In this document: positions 43,301 through 55,910 of the stretch, piece by piece
Numbering within the stretch: position 1 is the first letter of the stretch
Layout: each line of letters starts with the position of its first letter
From: Litoditis marina
Lineage: Eukaryota; Nematoda; Chromadorea; Rhabditida; Rhabditidae
Direction: 5' to 3'
NCBI GenBank assembly: GCA_964036275.1
Contig: OZ038438.1
Coordinates: 17,427,918-17,491,917, forward strand
DNA length: 64,000 bases
Translations under genes and position numbers: made by a program
Notes under the pieces: generated by a model
What the model was told of the DNA's origin: nothing
Database searches by the model: none
What the model saw: only the letters and a program-made list of their open reading frames with translations

Positions 43301-46300
43301 GTGGGTTTTAATTCACCATTACCGTATATGGTCAATATACTTCAATTTTTCCTCTTTGGTCAATTTAAAATAAGCTGAAAAAGAGTTTAAACATTTGTAA
43401 CAGTTTTACGGAAAGATTTTTGAATTTGGTAATTTTCTCAGTAAAGTGAATGGTCCATGTTAGCTGGTATTATGGTATAGCATGGATCGGTGCTGAACAT
43501 AGCTGAAAGTGGTATTGAAAACGGAAACAGAACTACTTTCCGAAAATACGTATAGATGTTGGTAACAAGATTAAGGAACTGCACACTCTAGAAGAGTCTA
43601 GAAATGACACGAGATTACTGTAAGAGCCCGAATGTGAACTGTGATAAGTGTGTATGTTCAAACTTTGTGATTAAGGAACTGCACACCAAGATTAAGGAAC
43701 TGCACACTCTAGAAGAGTCTAGAAATGACACGAGATTACTGTAAGAGCCCGAATGTGAACTGTGATAAGTGTGTATGTTCAAACTTTGTGAAAGATTATG
43801 TGTTTTGTGATGTTTGTGTTTACAGGCGGTGAAGAGACGACATGAAGAGGACCAACAGGCAAAGCTGATGGACTACGAAGAACGTAGGAGAATTGAGAGA
43901 GACAAGGTATAGTTCTTGTCGTTTCTACCCCATACCCCAACTCATATAGTTGCCAATTCAAACATATTGAAAGATCAACTGCAAACTGTGGGAGACCACG
44001 TAGCAATGAAGTGTACTATAAAATGTTTCTTAACAATCGAAATGAAACAGTGACCTCACAGAAACACATGACTCCTTTGTTCTCGTACATTATTTTCAGT
44101 AGTTTTTTATAACTACGTCTGCAGCTATTTTCGTTATCTCATATTCTCCATTCTTTGAAAATCTACAACATGTTTTTAGCGTTGATTGGAGGGATAATCC
44201 ACCCCCTCATTGAAGAAAGAGCAGTTTGTAGTGAACTCGAACAAATATTATTCGGAGTTTCGCTATCTCAGAGAAATCACAGCTCTGCACGCAAATAATG
44301 ACGAATTAGTAGACCGCGGTGTTGACTGGAATTGCATTTTTCACTCGAATTTGATTTCAGGAAGAGGAGGAACTGAGAAAACTGAAGGAGAAACAAGAGA
44401 AACGTCGTCTCGAAAGAGAACAGGAAGAGAAAGAGCAGAATGAGAAAAAGAAACTAGCAGAGGACCAGAGGAAGAGAGAAGAGGTCTGTCCATGCTTCTT
44501 TTTCTTTGGTGTACATGAAATATGCACAATTGAGGAGTTGTAGACGTATAACACGCAAAAAGACGTAGATTCACAGTTAACTACTGTTCAGCTACGAGGC
44601 GCACTTCTGCAACAATTGTTGATAAGTTATTTGGAAGGTTATTCACTGTTTTCTATGAAGCCATTAGTGTAAGTAGATTCTAACTAAGTTCAGAGATGAA
44701 CGTAGTTCTACGCGTATTTTCACATGGTTACCGAACATGTATTTTTCACGTAGCGTGCGAAAAGTACTACGTGAGATCAAGCTCGAAGGCTCGTCGGCGA
44801 TTTTCTTCAATATAGACTTCAGGAAGAGAGGAAAGCAAAGATCGAGGAGGATCGCCGAAGAAAAATGGAGGAGAAAACAAAACGACAGCAGATGACTGGC
44901 GCTGCCTTCACTGGAGGAGCGGGAAGGTTCGACTTATGAAATACTTGCGATAGAAGGATTGGGTTGTAGTTTGATGCATACACTAAAGAAGTACCAATCT
45001 ACGAAATCTTTCATACTTCTCCCAATATTCCTATATCAAAGACGCAAATGGGTCTATTGTTTGGGGACTAGTCTCAATCATAGATTTCTTGGAAACCACA
45101 GCCCGTAGACTGTTCTGACATTTTACAGAAACTTCACGATCCCGAAGAAAGTTGAGAGCAAGAACGAAAAGTTTGGAAATATCGTGCAAGCGAAGCAGGA
45201 AATGGGAATGACAAAGGACCAGCAGGAACAAGCGAAATCAGTGAGTGGTTTGCTTTGATTAAAGTACGACAGACCATGATCATGTGATCTATTTGCTGAT
45301 TCGAAGCGGCCGTGGGAAAAGTGTTTACTTTGGACCACAAGAAGAATATGTGTCTTCGTTGAGTTTATCGGATAAGAAAAACGAAGCATCAAAATATGAT
45401 ATGTTTGTTTGGCTATTTTAACAAAATACTGTGTTTTTATGTTCTGCTTGCTATTCTACTTTTGTTCACATGCTGTAAATAGCCTCTTTTAGGCGTTCCT
45501 CGCTCAAGTAAAGAAAGAGTTGCCCGTTGCTTCCAGTCTTCTTCCAGCCGACATTAAAGCCAAGATCAAGGAACTCCACCAACGCATTTGTAAACTAGAA
45601 ACAGACAAGTACGATCTCGAGAGAAAGCACGAAAGACAAGAGTACGACGTAAGTGCTCAGAGTTCCCTCCCCAAGTCCAATTTTCTCATGCATCAAATAG
45701 GAAAACGTGTTTGTTTCGGTAAGAGTGGTTTTTATGTTGCTTGTGTACACCGTTGACGAGTTTTGATGATTGCTGCATTTCTGTAACCCCATCTTGTTGG
45801 CTTCATTTTTGGTTCCTAATCATGCGATTCTGAGGTTTTTTGTAGGCAAGATAGAAAACTGTTAACTCGAAACAGACATTTTTTTTTATTTTTTAAAAAT
45901 TACACGCATTGCACATTACAGACATAGGAAAGTCTGCACTGAACCATTCCACATTGTTATGCCCTGATATGATCAAGCATCGTTGGAAGTTTCACCGGAG
46001 AATTATATTGTTTGATATTATTATTGTAAATAGTATGTATTTCAGCTGAAAGAACTGAACGAGCGCCAGCGCCAGGTGGCTCGCAACACGGCTCAGAAGA
46101 AGGGTCTCGACCCCGCAGAAGCAGCCTCCTCCCGACATCCGGTAAACATCCCCACAAGTTCACTTACAATCCTACAAATGTCAACTACCTACAAGTTCAA
46201 GCAACGTTTTCCAATCGTTGATTGCACCAGTGTTGAAAGATAGTTCTTGTATAAGTAAAAAAGTAAAATGAACTGTATCGAAAAGTGACGGTTAAGTTCA

Positions 46301-48403
46301 CCGCCGTATGACTAACTACCTGGAACAGTTCCATTAGGTAACTATTATGTGACTGAAACAAACTTTTAGTAGTTTCGCAGAAACATTTCTTTGTCGTCCG
46401 AATCATTTCAAAATTTCGCTAAACGATCTGTTTACAGCCACGTGTTTTGGTTCGTTCGAAATTCGACCGACAAAGGGATGAAAGAACCTTCTGTGACAGA
46501 CGCGAAATATTTGTTAAAGTAAGAGGAATGTGGTCGAGTTGTTGTGTGAATTGTCTTTGTTTTCAGCCAAAGGTGCAAATCGTGTCTAAGTATGATCGTC
46601 AGTTCGACCGACGTAACTTCGGCGAGCGTCGCTCTATGTACGAGAATGTATGTTTGTGTGCTCTGTTTGTTCTAACATATATGTAGAGTGTTTCGAATTT
46701 TTTCTTAAACGTTCAAGATTTTTGATACTTAGTGGCTCGTTGACGTTGGTGACTCTTCCGAAAAACCGGAGTAGTTATGGGAAGATGAGACTACACTACT
46801 ATTGCTGATCCAGTGTAATCTAAAAGTGCAGATTATCGAGTGCAAGGATAGAATTGGTAATACGTCTCGTATGTATTTCTAGTCTCCCGTTGCATAAGTC
46901 CTTAAGATGACGTGGAGTTTTGATAAGCGTACGCTTCAACAAACAGTACCAACCACTGATTACTTTCATTTGAATGACTGACATTGTAGAAAACTTGCTT
47001 TGTTTACCCTCTTCTTTTTCTCAGTATTTAAGTTTTACAGCAGTTTAGTATAAGTAAACGTGAAATGTTTCTTGAAGCTTTTTAGAGAAACGCATTCCCA
47101 TGTTTTCCTGGAGTTCCTCCTCCTTCTATTATACTGGAGAAAATAATTCTCAAATACGACAACGAAGAGGATGAGGTGAGACGATAGGGCCTGATGAAAC
47201 TATGAGAAGGAAATGGCACGCAAGTTACAAATGGACGGTTTCCCCTACAGTCCGCCTAGTTGAGTCTGAAGTTGGGCACTATTCTCACAAACTTGTTCCT
47301 GATGAGGGCGAGAGAAGACCTGAGACCTATAGCACTTTATAAACGATGTTAACACTCTAACTAGTTGTTTTTTGCTGATTAAAGAAGGACGATTACGTGG
47401 TCCAATCGCAACGCTTCAGTCCTTTAAACTGCAATACACTTTTCAATTGGAGTTTAAAGGACCGTTGACACGGGATTGGTCCACACAATCGTCCTTCTTT
47501 AATATGAAACGGTTATACTTTGAGCCCGAACGTACCAATATCTCGTACTCTTGTGACAACGAGGAAGTAGATTCGTTTCCTGTTTCCTTCATGTGTTGTG
47601 TCCCTTCGTTGATGTTTTATTTGCAGGAGAACGAGTAGACTCCGAACGGCGGTAACCTTCAAGACACGATAGTATTTCCAGCAGTAAACGTCATAAATGT
47701 TAATCCCTGTCTTGTATTGAATGTCTCTGTCTTTGTCTTGTTCATGTATTGTTTGACGTGACATTTGTTCGTCATGGTGAACATTCGTGACGTTCTCGTT
47801 ACCGTCTACAATCAAATGTTACTCTTTTTCTTGACAACACTTAAATGTCAATTTACTGGAAAGAAAGAGTCTCACGACAGTTGAATTACATCCAATTGAA
47901 CACTTTAATTTACGTACAAGCTCATCAAACACCGTGACTGTCAAGAAAGTTTACCGATATAATGAGGCAAAACTGCTGAAAACCGAGTATTCGGCGTATA
48001 TTACAGTTGGAGGTTCGAACTCTCATACAGATAGAGAAAGTGAAGGTAGACAGACTCCTGACAAAGTGACAACACGAGCGTAGAGTCTGAAATCTTCAAA
48101 TAAGTGACTTAAGGCCTACCGAACATTGAGCATTACTATCATCATGCTCAGATGCGACCAGATATCAGTGTGTATTCATATTCAATGCTTTCCTTCGACT
48201 GATCAACATACGTGTTCAATAATAATGAATAATAATTATTATGTTATGAACACACGTGTTTGCAGCTGAATAGCGTGGAAAAGGAACAGAGTCTGGCCCG
48301 TGGGTCTGCCCGTCCTCCCGCAGACTGGGGAAAGAAAGTACATCATGAAGACATCGAGGAATATCTCAACCATCCGCAAAGGTGTCCCAAATACACCGAA
48401 AAG
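40378..48403 (+). CDS. TNNT: Troponin T, many exons, with a giant optional exon and alternative 3' exons
   Basis: Tropomyosin-binding subunit of the thin-filament troponin complex. Exons: 40378-40397 (MSDEEQ), 40446-42746 (giant, optional), 42820-42903 (acidic [12 protein letters not shown]), 43826-43906, 44361-44483, 44823-44926, 45129-45240, 45493-45648, 46046-46141, 46438-46518 and 46567-46647 (paired), then 47086-47175 plus 47627-47638 or 48266-48403. The middle exons encode the charged helix ([20 protein letters not shown]), the NFTIPKK segment and the heptad region [21 protein letters not shown], all typical of invertebrate troponin T. AAC AGC ACA AG at 42903 is phase 2 whereas the next exon is phase 0, so a small exon or a different donor is missing there. 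The classic C-terminal WFGERPGKK motif was not found. ATG follows an acceptor by 17 nt. Confidence 0.9.
40446..42746 (+). CDS. Giant 767-codon cassette exon within troponin T
   Basis: The frame is open for the whole 2301 nt. It is preceded by a possible 48-nt intron (GTAAGT at 40398, pyrimidine-rich tract, TAG at 40443-40445) and followed by a GTTGGT donor at 42747 and TTTCAG at 42817-42819. Its phases (one base in, two out) fit both flanking exons, and its length is a multiple of three, so it can be kept or skipped without a frame change. The encoded segment is Ser/Arg/Pro-rich at first ([15 protein letters not shown]), has a more ordered patch near the first third ([18 protein letters not shown]), then basic stretches and ends [17 protein letters not shown] just before the Glu-rich exon. 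An ATG at 40405 is in the same frame upstream, so a separate start in this exon is also possible. I recognise no domain. Confidence 0.7.
43566..43789. repeat. 121-bp tandem duplication in a troponin T intron
   Basis: CAAGATTAAGGAACTGCACA starts at 43566 and again at 43687, and the copies remain essentially identical through TGTATGTTCAAACTTTGTG. The array ends about 35 bp before the acceptor of the exon at 43826. Confidence 0.9.
46438..46647 (+). other. TNNT: Paired homologous 81-nt troponin T exons (alternative pair)
   Basis: Exon A (46438-46518) encodes [18 protein letters not shown] and on to FVK; exon B (46567-46647) encodes [18 protein letters not shown] and on to YEN. Both are 27 codons, phase 0 at each end, and separated by only 48 nt. 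They align without gaps and correspond to the KIQVASKYERR region of insect troponin T, where a mutually exclusive exon pair is known. Confidence 0.85.
47086..47638 (+). other. Candidate alternative terminal exons of troponin T (acidic end)
   Basis: Exon 47086-47175 (30 codons, ending LKYDNEEDE) is flanked by TTTTTAG and GTGAGA. Exon 47627-47638 reads ENE and TAG after TTATTTGCAG. Both are phase 0. Together they would give a short acidic C-terminus. [15 protein letters not shown] faintly echoes the paired exons. An element C copy lies in the intron. Confidence 0.5.
47379..47502. mobile_element. Element C, palindromic copy (troponin T intron)
   Basis: TTAAAGAAGGACGATTACGTG at the left and its complement ending CAATCGTCCTTCTTTAA at the right, with the centre CTTTTCAATTGGAG; about 124 bp. 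Confidence 0.88.
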
Positions 48404-51188
48404 GTAACTCTCCATTTACCCATTCTCCCATTAAAACCTGATGTGGTCGCAGGTAGTAGGAACGCAAGACATTTTCAGCAAACTGTCTAAAAATATATAC
48501 TTTTTACACGACGTTCGAACAATTGTATTACTTGGACAACTTATCACATTGAAGTGATGCAGTGAAATGCGAGAACACCCAGTCATGGTTTCAATAATTT
48601 CGATAAACACTGAAAGTTAGAGAAAGATAATCTAGGAATTAAGGTAACTGAGGATGCAGCTACCCCTGTTCGGATCACTCCCAAACCACTATCAATTCCA
48701 TCTATTTTTAAGGTAAGTTTGGAAAGTTGGAACGATGGTGTATTTTTAGTGTGTCCCTCTTTAGGAAACACCCCGTGACGCAGAAGGAAACACACATGCA
48801 AAACCAGGTGGTTCCCTTTAAGAACACCATGTGTATCTATTTCTGTACACGTATACTTATCTCGGTAAATTTCTTTGTAAACATCTACTTATCTTTCGGA
48901 TAAGTAGAACGTGTGTCTTCAGTGCTATTTCTTGCGTCACCTATTAATAATAATAGTGACGATGACAGTATGACAGTGCATTCTTCAGCTGGAAGTTACT
49001 ACAAGAACCGGAATTGACTGGGTACGGGGGTTAGGGAACCCACTGAAACTAAGTTTGGTCTAGTTCCTCCCCTCACCACCTAAACTTCTTATCTTAAAGA
49101 AATGTTATTTGCTCCTAAACCGCTTGATTCCAGATAAACTGACGCTCCACATTTGTCAGCCGATTGAAATTTGACAGCTCCGCGATACAATTACGAATAT
49201 ATTTATTTATTTGCTACGAATGAATCATTTATACATGAAAAGTTCGATGCTGACTCTGTCACAATTGCATGTTTGAAACTCAAACTATACATTTGGTTAC
49301 AGCCAACAATTCCTTCATTTCTTGGTCCTTCCTGTCTATTCTGTCTATCTCCAGCAGTACAAAACCATTGATTGTGATACAACGCGGATCAGAAATGTTT
49401 GTTAGAAGTGGGGGTCTTCCCTTTATTTCTAAGAAGTTTTATATTAAGCTTTGTTGAACAGTTGCATCTTTAATGATGTCATACTTAACTGAAAACCCCA
49501 CTAACCATTGTCTAATTTCGAACATATATGGGGGAAGGTTACTACGCACAACTATCAGATTAGACGTAGTCGTGTAATTGAGTTTTCTAATTGTGTTTAT
49601 TACACATGTTGTTCCTACTTCTTGAAATGATCGATGACTTAAGAAATCGTCTGAGAAAAGGTGTTAATCAGAGAGAGTATTGCTATCTGAAAGAAATCTG
49701 GGCTAATCTCTGACTGTTCGCCTGTGAGAGAACGCATCCCCCAGAAGGAAAGAAACTAGCTTATTTGGGATGCTCAACAAACCAAAAGTATAAGGAGAAC
49801 AGGAAAAAATAGCTATTTGACTAAGCGAATCGGAATTTCTATATTAGTTTCTCCTCCATTGACGGGCTTGAGCAAATTATTTGCATCTCTTCAGAAATTT
49901 CTTCGCGTTTGATATATGTTCAAATTTCACCGATTTTCTCGAAATGAAAATGAGAATGTACTTTTTTCATTACTGACTGCATTTCGATTCTCCTTTTTCG
50001 AACATGAGGAATGTGGGTTCTCTCCTCGTGTTTTCGTTCTCAGAGTGCTGATGTCCGGTGAACTTGGTCTCGAAGGTCGTTCACAGTTCAGAACTCAATT
50101 TGCATGTGACTGTGCGCACAGAAACGGCAAAACAAATATGTTATTTGATAGAAAGAGATCTCATCACAATTGCTGTGTTGACAGGCGCGAATCAAATTGT
50201 AGTCGCGAGAAGTGATATTCCAGGCAACCATCATAGTGATGAACAGCAAGTCATACGCTTCTGCTACTTCCAAAACAAAAACAACACGAATTCGGAGTAT
50301 AGTATTTGTCAACAACGTGCATATTCGTTTTGGAAGATATGTCCTAGTACTCGTTATATTCCCGACGGTAAACAAAGAAGTATTTGCAACACTCCGCTCA
50401 ATCTGTAAGAAAAAATGGTCAGCTAACAGCTAAACGGAAAAATCGCATACAGCCCTCAAAAATTTACGAATGCAGTCATTTTGTGAGAATTCTATAGTTT
50501 GCTATCTTTCCAGTACAGAAGGGAAATGTTGAACGCTCTATTTTTTCACATTAATGTAGATCACCAGTCTCGGGTAAAGCACTTGTAATATAACATTCAC
50601 AATAAAATTAGTCTTTATTATATACCCGACGGTAAATAAAGAAGTATTTGCAACACTCTGCTCAATCTAAGAAAACATGGTCAGCGACAAATGACTGTTC
50701 ACATATAAAATATCCAAACAGAGCACGCGAGATCAAAATGAATGCAACAACAAATGTTGGTCTATATCGAAAACGAGAGAAGTTTGTAATATATAATGTA
50801 CACATATCCGTTTTGTTGAAAAAAACATTGACTAGTACTTTCAAGCTCAAAAGAGGAGCAAAAACTGTGTGAGTGGACGAAAACAAAAAAAAAAACAAAA
50901 ACCTCGTGGATGTCTATAAATTATGCAGGTAAAAATGCTAAGCTCTAATAAATAGTTCCGACTGATCGTGAACGTATGTGTGGGTGGATATATATGGATA
51001 AGAGTATACTACAAGGGAATCTGAGATCTGCCACTGTATTAGTTGCCTATAGATGATCTGACTATGTTCAGACATGGAGAGTGGAGCTGGGAATGAATGA
51101 TGAGACATATATGTTTTTGTTTCTTTTCCCCTTGGTGCCGCAGGGTGCTTTGACTTCTACACCTGACGGACAATTACTCCTGAAATAG
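48266..51188 (+). other. Candidate 3' exons of troponin T or a following gene
   Basis: Exon 48266-48403 (46 codons, [19 protein letters not shown], phase 0 both sides) has good splice sites. We also see a weaker exon at 48644-48712 (23 codons, before GTAAGT) and a terminal exon at 51144-51188 (after GTGCCGCAG, encoding GALTSTPDGQLLLK and TAG). All are phase 0, so they could form one alternative troponin T C-terminus, but none matches the usual troponin T end. A separate gene is possible. Confidence 0.4.
50356..50692. repeat. Spaced direct repeat of about 75 bp
   Basis: CCCGACGGTAAACAAAGAAG and the following bases at about 50358-50430 recur with few changes at about 50622-50692 (shared AAGTATTTGCAACACTC). 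Confidence 0.75.
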
Positions 51189-51256
51189 GTAATTTAACTG
51201 TTTGGCTGAAATTGTATGCGCCCCGAACAGAGTTCTGAACACAGTAGTTATTCAGT

Positions 51257-53666
51257 TCAGGTGTGTTTCCAAAGCTCTATCTGCAATGTTGGAGATTGAC
51301 CGACCTGTTCCTCCGTCGTTTCGTCGGAGAGGGCAGTGGGGTAGAAAAAGACGGAGATTCTGTCTTCGCCGACGTGGTTGCTTGCCACGCACGTGTACGA
51401 ACCCATGTGCTTCCACTCCGCTTTCTTTATCATCAAGTCCCCATTCGGAAACACCTGCAACGCGAAACCACATTCACATACACCGGATATAGCAACATTT
51501 CAATCGGAAATGGCTAAATTCGGTCCTTCATCAATTTAGGCAGGGTGCCGCTAAAGTGCAATCTATTTTAGATGAAATAGACGAACAACGTCATAGAAAG
51601 TGCACATATTGCTCGCCTCCGTAGCATTCATCACTTTTTCTTGAGGGAGCAATTGCAACATGGTCGGCTGGCATTTCGGCTGCTCCCGCGTGATCTTTGC
51701 GTCATTTTAATTAATAAAGATGTCTGCCAGACAATTAGTTATGACCCGCTTTTTTCGGCAACGACTCTCTGATGACGGGGGCAGTCAAGCGAGAAGTGTG
51801 TGGGAAGATGCTGGAGACTGACCTCAAACTCGGGGTCGCTGTTGATCAGTTGCCGCTCCTCGTTGTACCAGGCGATTGTGGCGTCTTCGTTGTCACTCCG
51901 ACACACGAGTTGCACCGAGTTTCCCTCGTTCTCGAAACGGGCCTCCGTCCAAAGTTTTATGACCGGCGCTTCCGGCTCTGCTTTGCAGATCGACTGTCCA
52001 GCTAAAAATTTGTTGGTTTTATTGTATAACTTGTACACGAGGTGATAAGATGTTCTCACATTAGATGTTATTTCAACTGACAGTTAGCCAAACCATTAGC
52101 GGCCAAATATATCTCATTGGTACCTAGATTGTTTCAAGCTTTCAGACTCTGAGCAAATGTTTTTTGAGCCGGACCCACCTAACGGCGGTGCTTTGCTCAC
52201 ACCGGAAGTGAACATGTAACGCATTCGCTCGCAATGAACTTTGACTAATATAGATGGATGTGGTCACACACTCTTTTTGAACAGGCGCGATGATGCGCGG
52301 ATATGACACTGTGAATTAGATAGATGAGGTGTCAGCTGAGTTGTCTGTTCATGTTGCCTTCTTAATAAAGTTTGTCGTGTCTCATTAGGGTGTCGCCTTA
52401 TTATATTAAGGTTGTGATGTCATCAAGCACAAAAAACACGTGTCACTACTGCGTTCCGCCGAAATTCGCATACTTGCCTAGAACACGACGAAAAGACCAA
52501 AATGACTGACCTACGGAGATTCTAGCCGACTTTTCGACGACCATGTGCCCGTTGGAGGCGACACACTTGTATTTGCCTCGGTGTTCCTTGGCAGCACAAG
52601 GAATTCGCAGCTTGCCCTTGGTAATTCCGTTCTGGATGGTCGCTTTGCCAATGTTGTGTAGCTTCTCGTAGATATTCGTCTCAGAGACACCCTCCAACGG
52701 CTTTCCATTCAGAAACCTACGTGTGAAACTGGTTAACTCTCTTCTTTCAATTAAACATGAATGACGTGCAGGAAATTAAAGAGAGTCATGAGCGTCAATG
52801 ATTACTGAAATGAATAGGAGAACGTGTTCAGTGGACGGACTAGTGACCTACGTGTGCGAAGGAGTTAGCATCAAATGAATAAACACACCAGCGAATAAAA
52901 GGCTGAGGAATACCCATCACTTCACATTCTAGCTCAATTGTAGAACCAGCGGAAATGACTTGATCGATCATTGTATCTGACACGAACGATAACTCGGCAG
53001 GTTGGCTGAGTTCGGCTTAAAAGAAGATGTGTTCTATAACGAAGCAAATTTACGAATCAATTATAGCAAAGCCGAGCTCATTTTGTCTCGTGAAGAATAA
53101 CCAGAACTAGCTATTTTTCCTCGAATTACTGAATTGCAAGCCAAATTTATAGGTAGTCTTAAAATGATGATTGTAATTTGAGGTTATTTATTCTAACTTA
53201 CTTTTGTCTATTTCATTTCCAAGCGACCAGATGGAGTCTTGAAGATTCTGAAACTTCATATTGTGAACAAAGAAACGAATGAATACTCAAGTTCAACCCA
53301 TCAAAAAAATTTCTGCACAACCAATATCATACCACATATACAGTATATATTGGAAAGCTGCATGTTTCACAGATAGGTTGTCACACCTACATTTAACTCA
53401 GATACTTTTATGGGCCCTCAAAAACATTTGGAACCACTTTGAGCTAAAAACTTTTTTCTTAGACGTTGTTGGAAAGATTACTAGAAAACGTGTCTCAGCA
53501 AGAGTGAAACTATCATTCCAGTCTGAGTGTAAGTGTACTTCGACTATTACGGTCGCTAACGTTACGGCTGGGAGTTATCGTGTTCACGGTGTTTCCGAAG
53601 TATGCATACCTTATGAGTGGCAAAGGTAGAGCTGACAAAAAAGAGCAAGACGAATTTAGCGTACAT
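51257..53666 (-). CDS. ImpL2: Secreted two-Ig-domain protein, ImpL2/zig-type (insulin/IGF-binding family)
   Basis: Six exons in gene order: 53666-53610, 53247-53202, 53015-52889, 52716-52511, 52001-51823, 51454-51257, giving 270 residues with all phases consistent. Exon 1 encodes a signal peptide, MYAKFVLLFFVSSTFA. Ig domain 1 has cysteines C65 and C128 and a core Trp (FIRW, W77). Ig domain 2 has C179, Trp in IAWYN and C227 in GSYTC. The block NGDLMIKKAEWKHMGSYTC followed by VFFYPTA is typical of ImpL2 and the nematode ZIG proteins, which bind insulin-like peptides or act in axon maintenance. A 30-residue polar tail follows. No membrane anchor or GPI signal is evident. Two donors are GTCAGT. 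Confidence 0.93.
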
Positions 53667-53706
53667 ATCCGAAGAGAAGACTGCTACGGTAGGACAGCCG
53701 AGCTGG

Positions 53707-53728
53707 CTTATATATTAGAGGGGCGGGG
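53707..53728 (-). promoter_or_regulatory. TATA box and GC box of the ImpL2-like gene
   Basis: On the minus strand TATATAAG (53714-53707) lies 41-48 nt before ATG, with CCCCGCCC (about 53728-53720) just upstream. A start site 25-30 nt after the TATA box would leave a leader of under 20 nt. Confidence 0.55.
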
Positions 53729-53729
53729 C

Positions 53730-55717
53730 AGGCTACGCCTATTAATCCCCGAGTATCTTGTGCTGAGGGAACTAATTAGCATATGGTATGATAGAACAAT
53801 ACAATATACAGTACCAACTCTCACTTCATTTCATCAATGAGGTGATCCGTCTAACTTTTGTCCGCAAAACACGCGTTATGCGCAAAGATCACAAGCGAGG
53901 CGAAAACATGACAGTTAGGTATGTCTCGAACCCCACAAGAGTAGCATCTCTCATCGGCCTGTCAAATGGGTTCAGTTTCGAATTCAATTCATATATCACT
54001 TCTATTGAATGGATTCTAAGTGAGAATTTTTTTCTGCCTCGTATAAAAAATCAGTCCCTGCTTGCCAACGCATCAAGCCATCAGTTGAGGCAAACCTGTC
54101 GTTGTACTCATCTAAACTTTGGAGGCAGAGGAATATTTTTCCTTATATATTCGAGAGGGTGGGGTCTGTATTTACCATGTACTTTTCTACATATTGCACA
54201 TTTAAGGTCGCGCTACGTATTGTGGGTTGGTACAATTGTTGAAGGATGCTCGAATCGTTCATGAAACAGTTACGTTCGTAGTTATGTTTAAAGATCAATC
54301 TACTTTTCACGGAGCATTCAAACGAGTTTGGTCGTTGTATTGTTGCAAACACCGCTTCTGTCTCGCTATTAACGTATTGACGATAATGCACAGAACTTTG
54401 ATCAAGTACAAAATGATTGAGATCTTTCAACTTTTCTCTTGACGATTCTTCTGACGTGGTCAACATGAACTTTCACAATCTTCATTTCAGATTTCTTCAT
54501 CGTTCCTTGGCGCGCCAAAGCTGTCACAACACGGAAGCTGGTGTCTTCTATTGAAGATAATCTTTGAGTTACATCAGTGTTTTGCTGTTAGAACTGGGTG
54601 CATCGTTCAGGTGTGCTCGGATTGCCTAATCCCGGTGCCGAGAAAGAGATTCAGTGGGTAGGACTATAGCCAGCTTATAGCTAAGCGGGGATGGCATCGA
54701 TGAAATCAGTTTCAAGGCCGCTTCACAGGGATGATATGGCCTGATCGCTCTTATCCGGCGAAGAAAAATGTAATCCAGACAAGGTACAAGGTTCATGCGT
54801 TCGTGAGGCCATCTGCGTACATTTCTTCTCGCGGCCGAAACGGGACTATCTTCATAAATACCTATTGCGCACAAGTTGTAGCAAAGTAGATGTTCTAACA
54901 GAGTTTAATCATGTTACAAGATACCTATCGCGACTGGGCCCTAACGTGTGTGTGTTCAGTGCGTAACCATCTTACAAGGACCGCTAGGGTCTGTCGTTTT
55001 CCGTCTTTTGAATGGAACTTGCTTCTCTTTCTTCCAGTGTTGTTTGCAACAGTGTCCATACATCAAACTATGTTTATCAGAGAGAGGCTGATAAATAACC
55101 GGCAAAACTAGAGAGAGTTTTTCGTACCAGTAACGCTTATGATGGATAAGTTGTCAACATATGAGTGACTACGCGTTTACAAAACACCAGTTGCGTTTTT
55201 TTACACCTCACCTACTTCTTCACAACTCTATGGAAAAAACTATACACTGAGATCCTCACATTTGATTATCAGTAGGAAACGCAAAACTGTCATTACTCGT
55301 ACGCGGCGATAAACTTATATAAAGTTAATTTACGAGAGAGATATAGAGAAGGCGAACAGTACTCGCTAATTCCATAAGCTGACTAGGCTATTTCAAGAGT
55401 GTTCCGCTCTTAGTAATTCAGAGAAATCGAACTTGTTTTGAAGGGTGTTTCATTACGTGCGGTTTCGGGGTGAAAATATGTGAAGCTCTAATGTTTCGTT
55501 TGAGCAATCACCAAATGACATATAGTAGAAGCCGTTTGGTCACGAACACCTATTGTCCCGTGCACTTTCACTGCGTAACGGAACTTCACCACCTGAAAAT
55601 GATTGTAAAAGGGAACAAACTTGTTTGTTTACAAGTAGTCATGCGCGAACTCTTTCAACGGATTTCCTGCATTTAAGCGGGGGTGAACTTCTATTTTTGA
55701 TTCATAAACCAATCATT

Positions 55718-55800
<83 letters not shown>

Positions 55801-55836
55801 CATTATCCATTACCATCGGAACCAAAGATTACTCAT

Positions 55837-55910
<74 letters not shown>

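Noticed and set aside
53788..54264. 158-codon plus-strand frame upstream of the ImpL2-like gene
   Set aside because: No family resemblance, mixed composition and no start or splice context that would distinguish it from chance.
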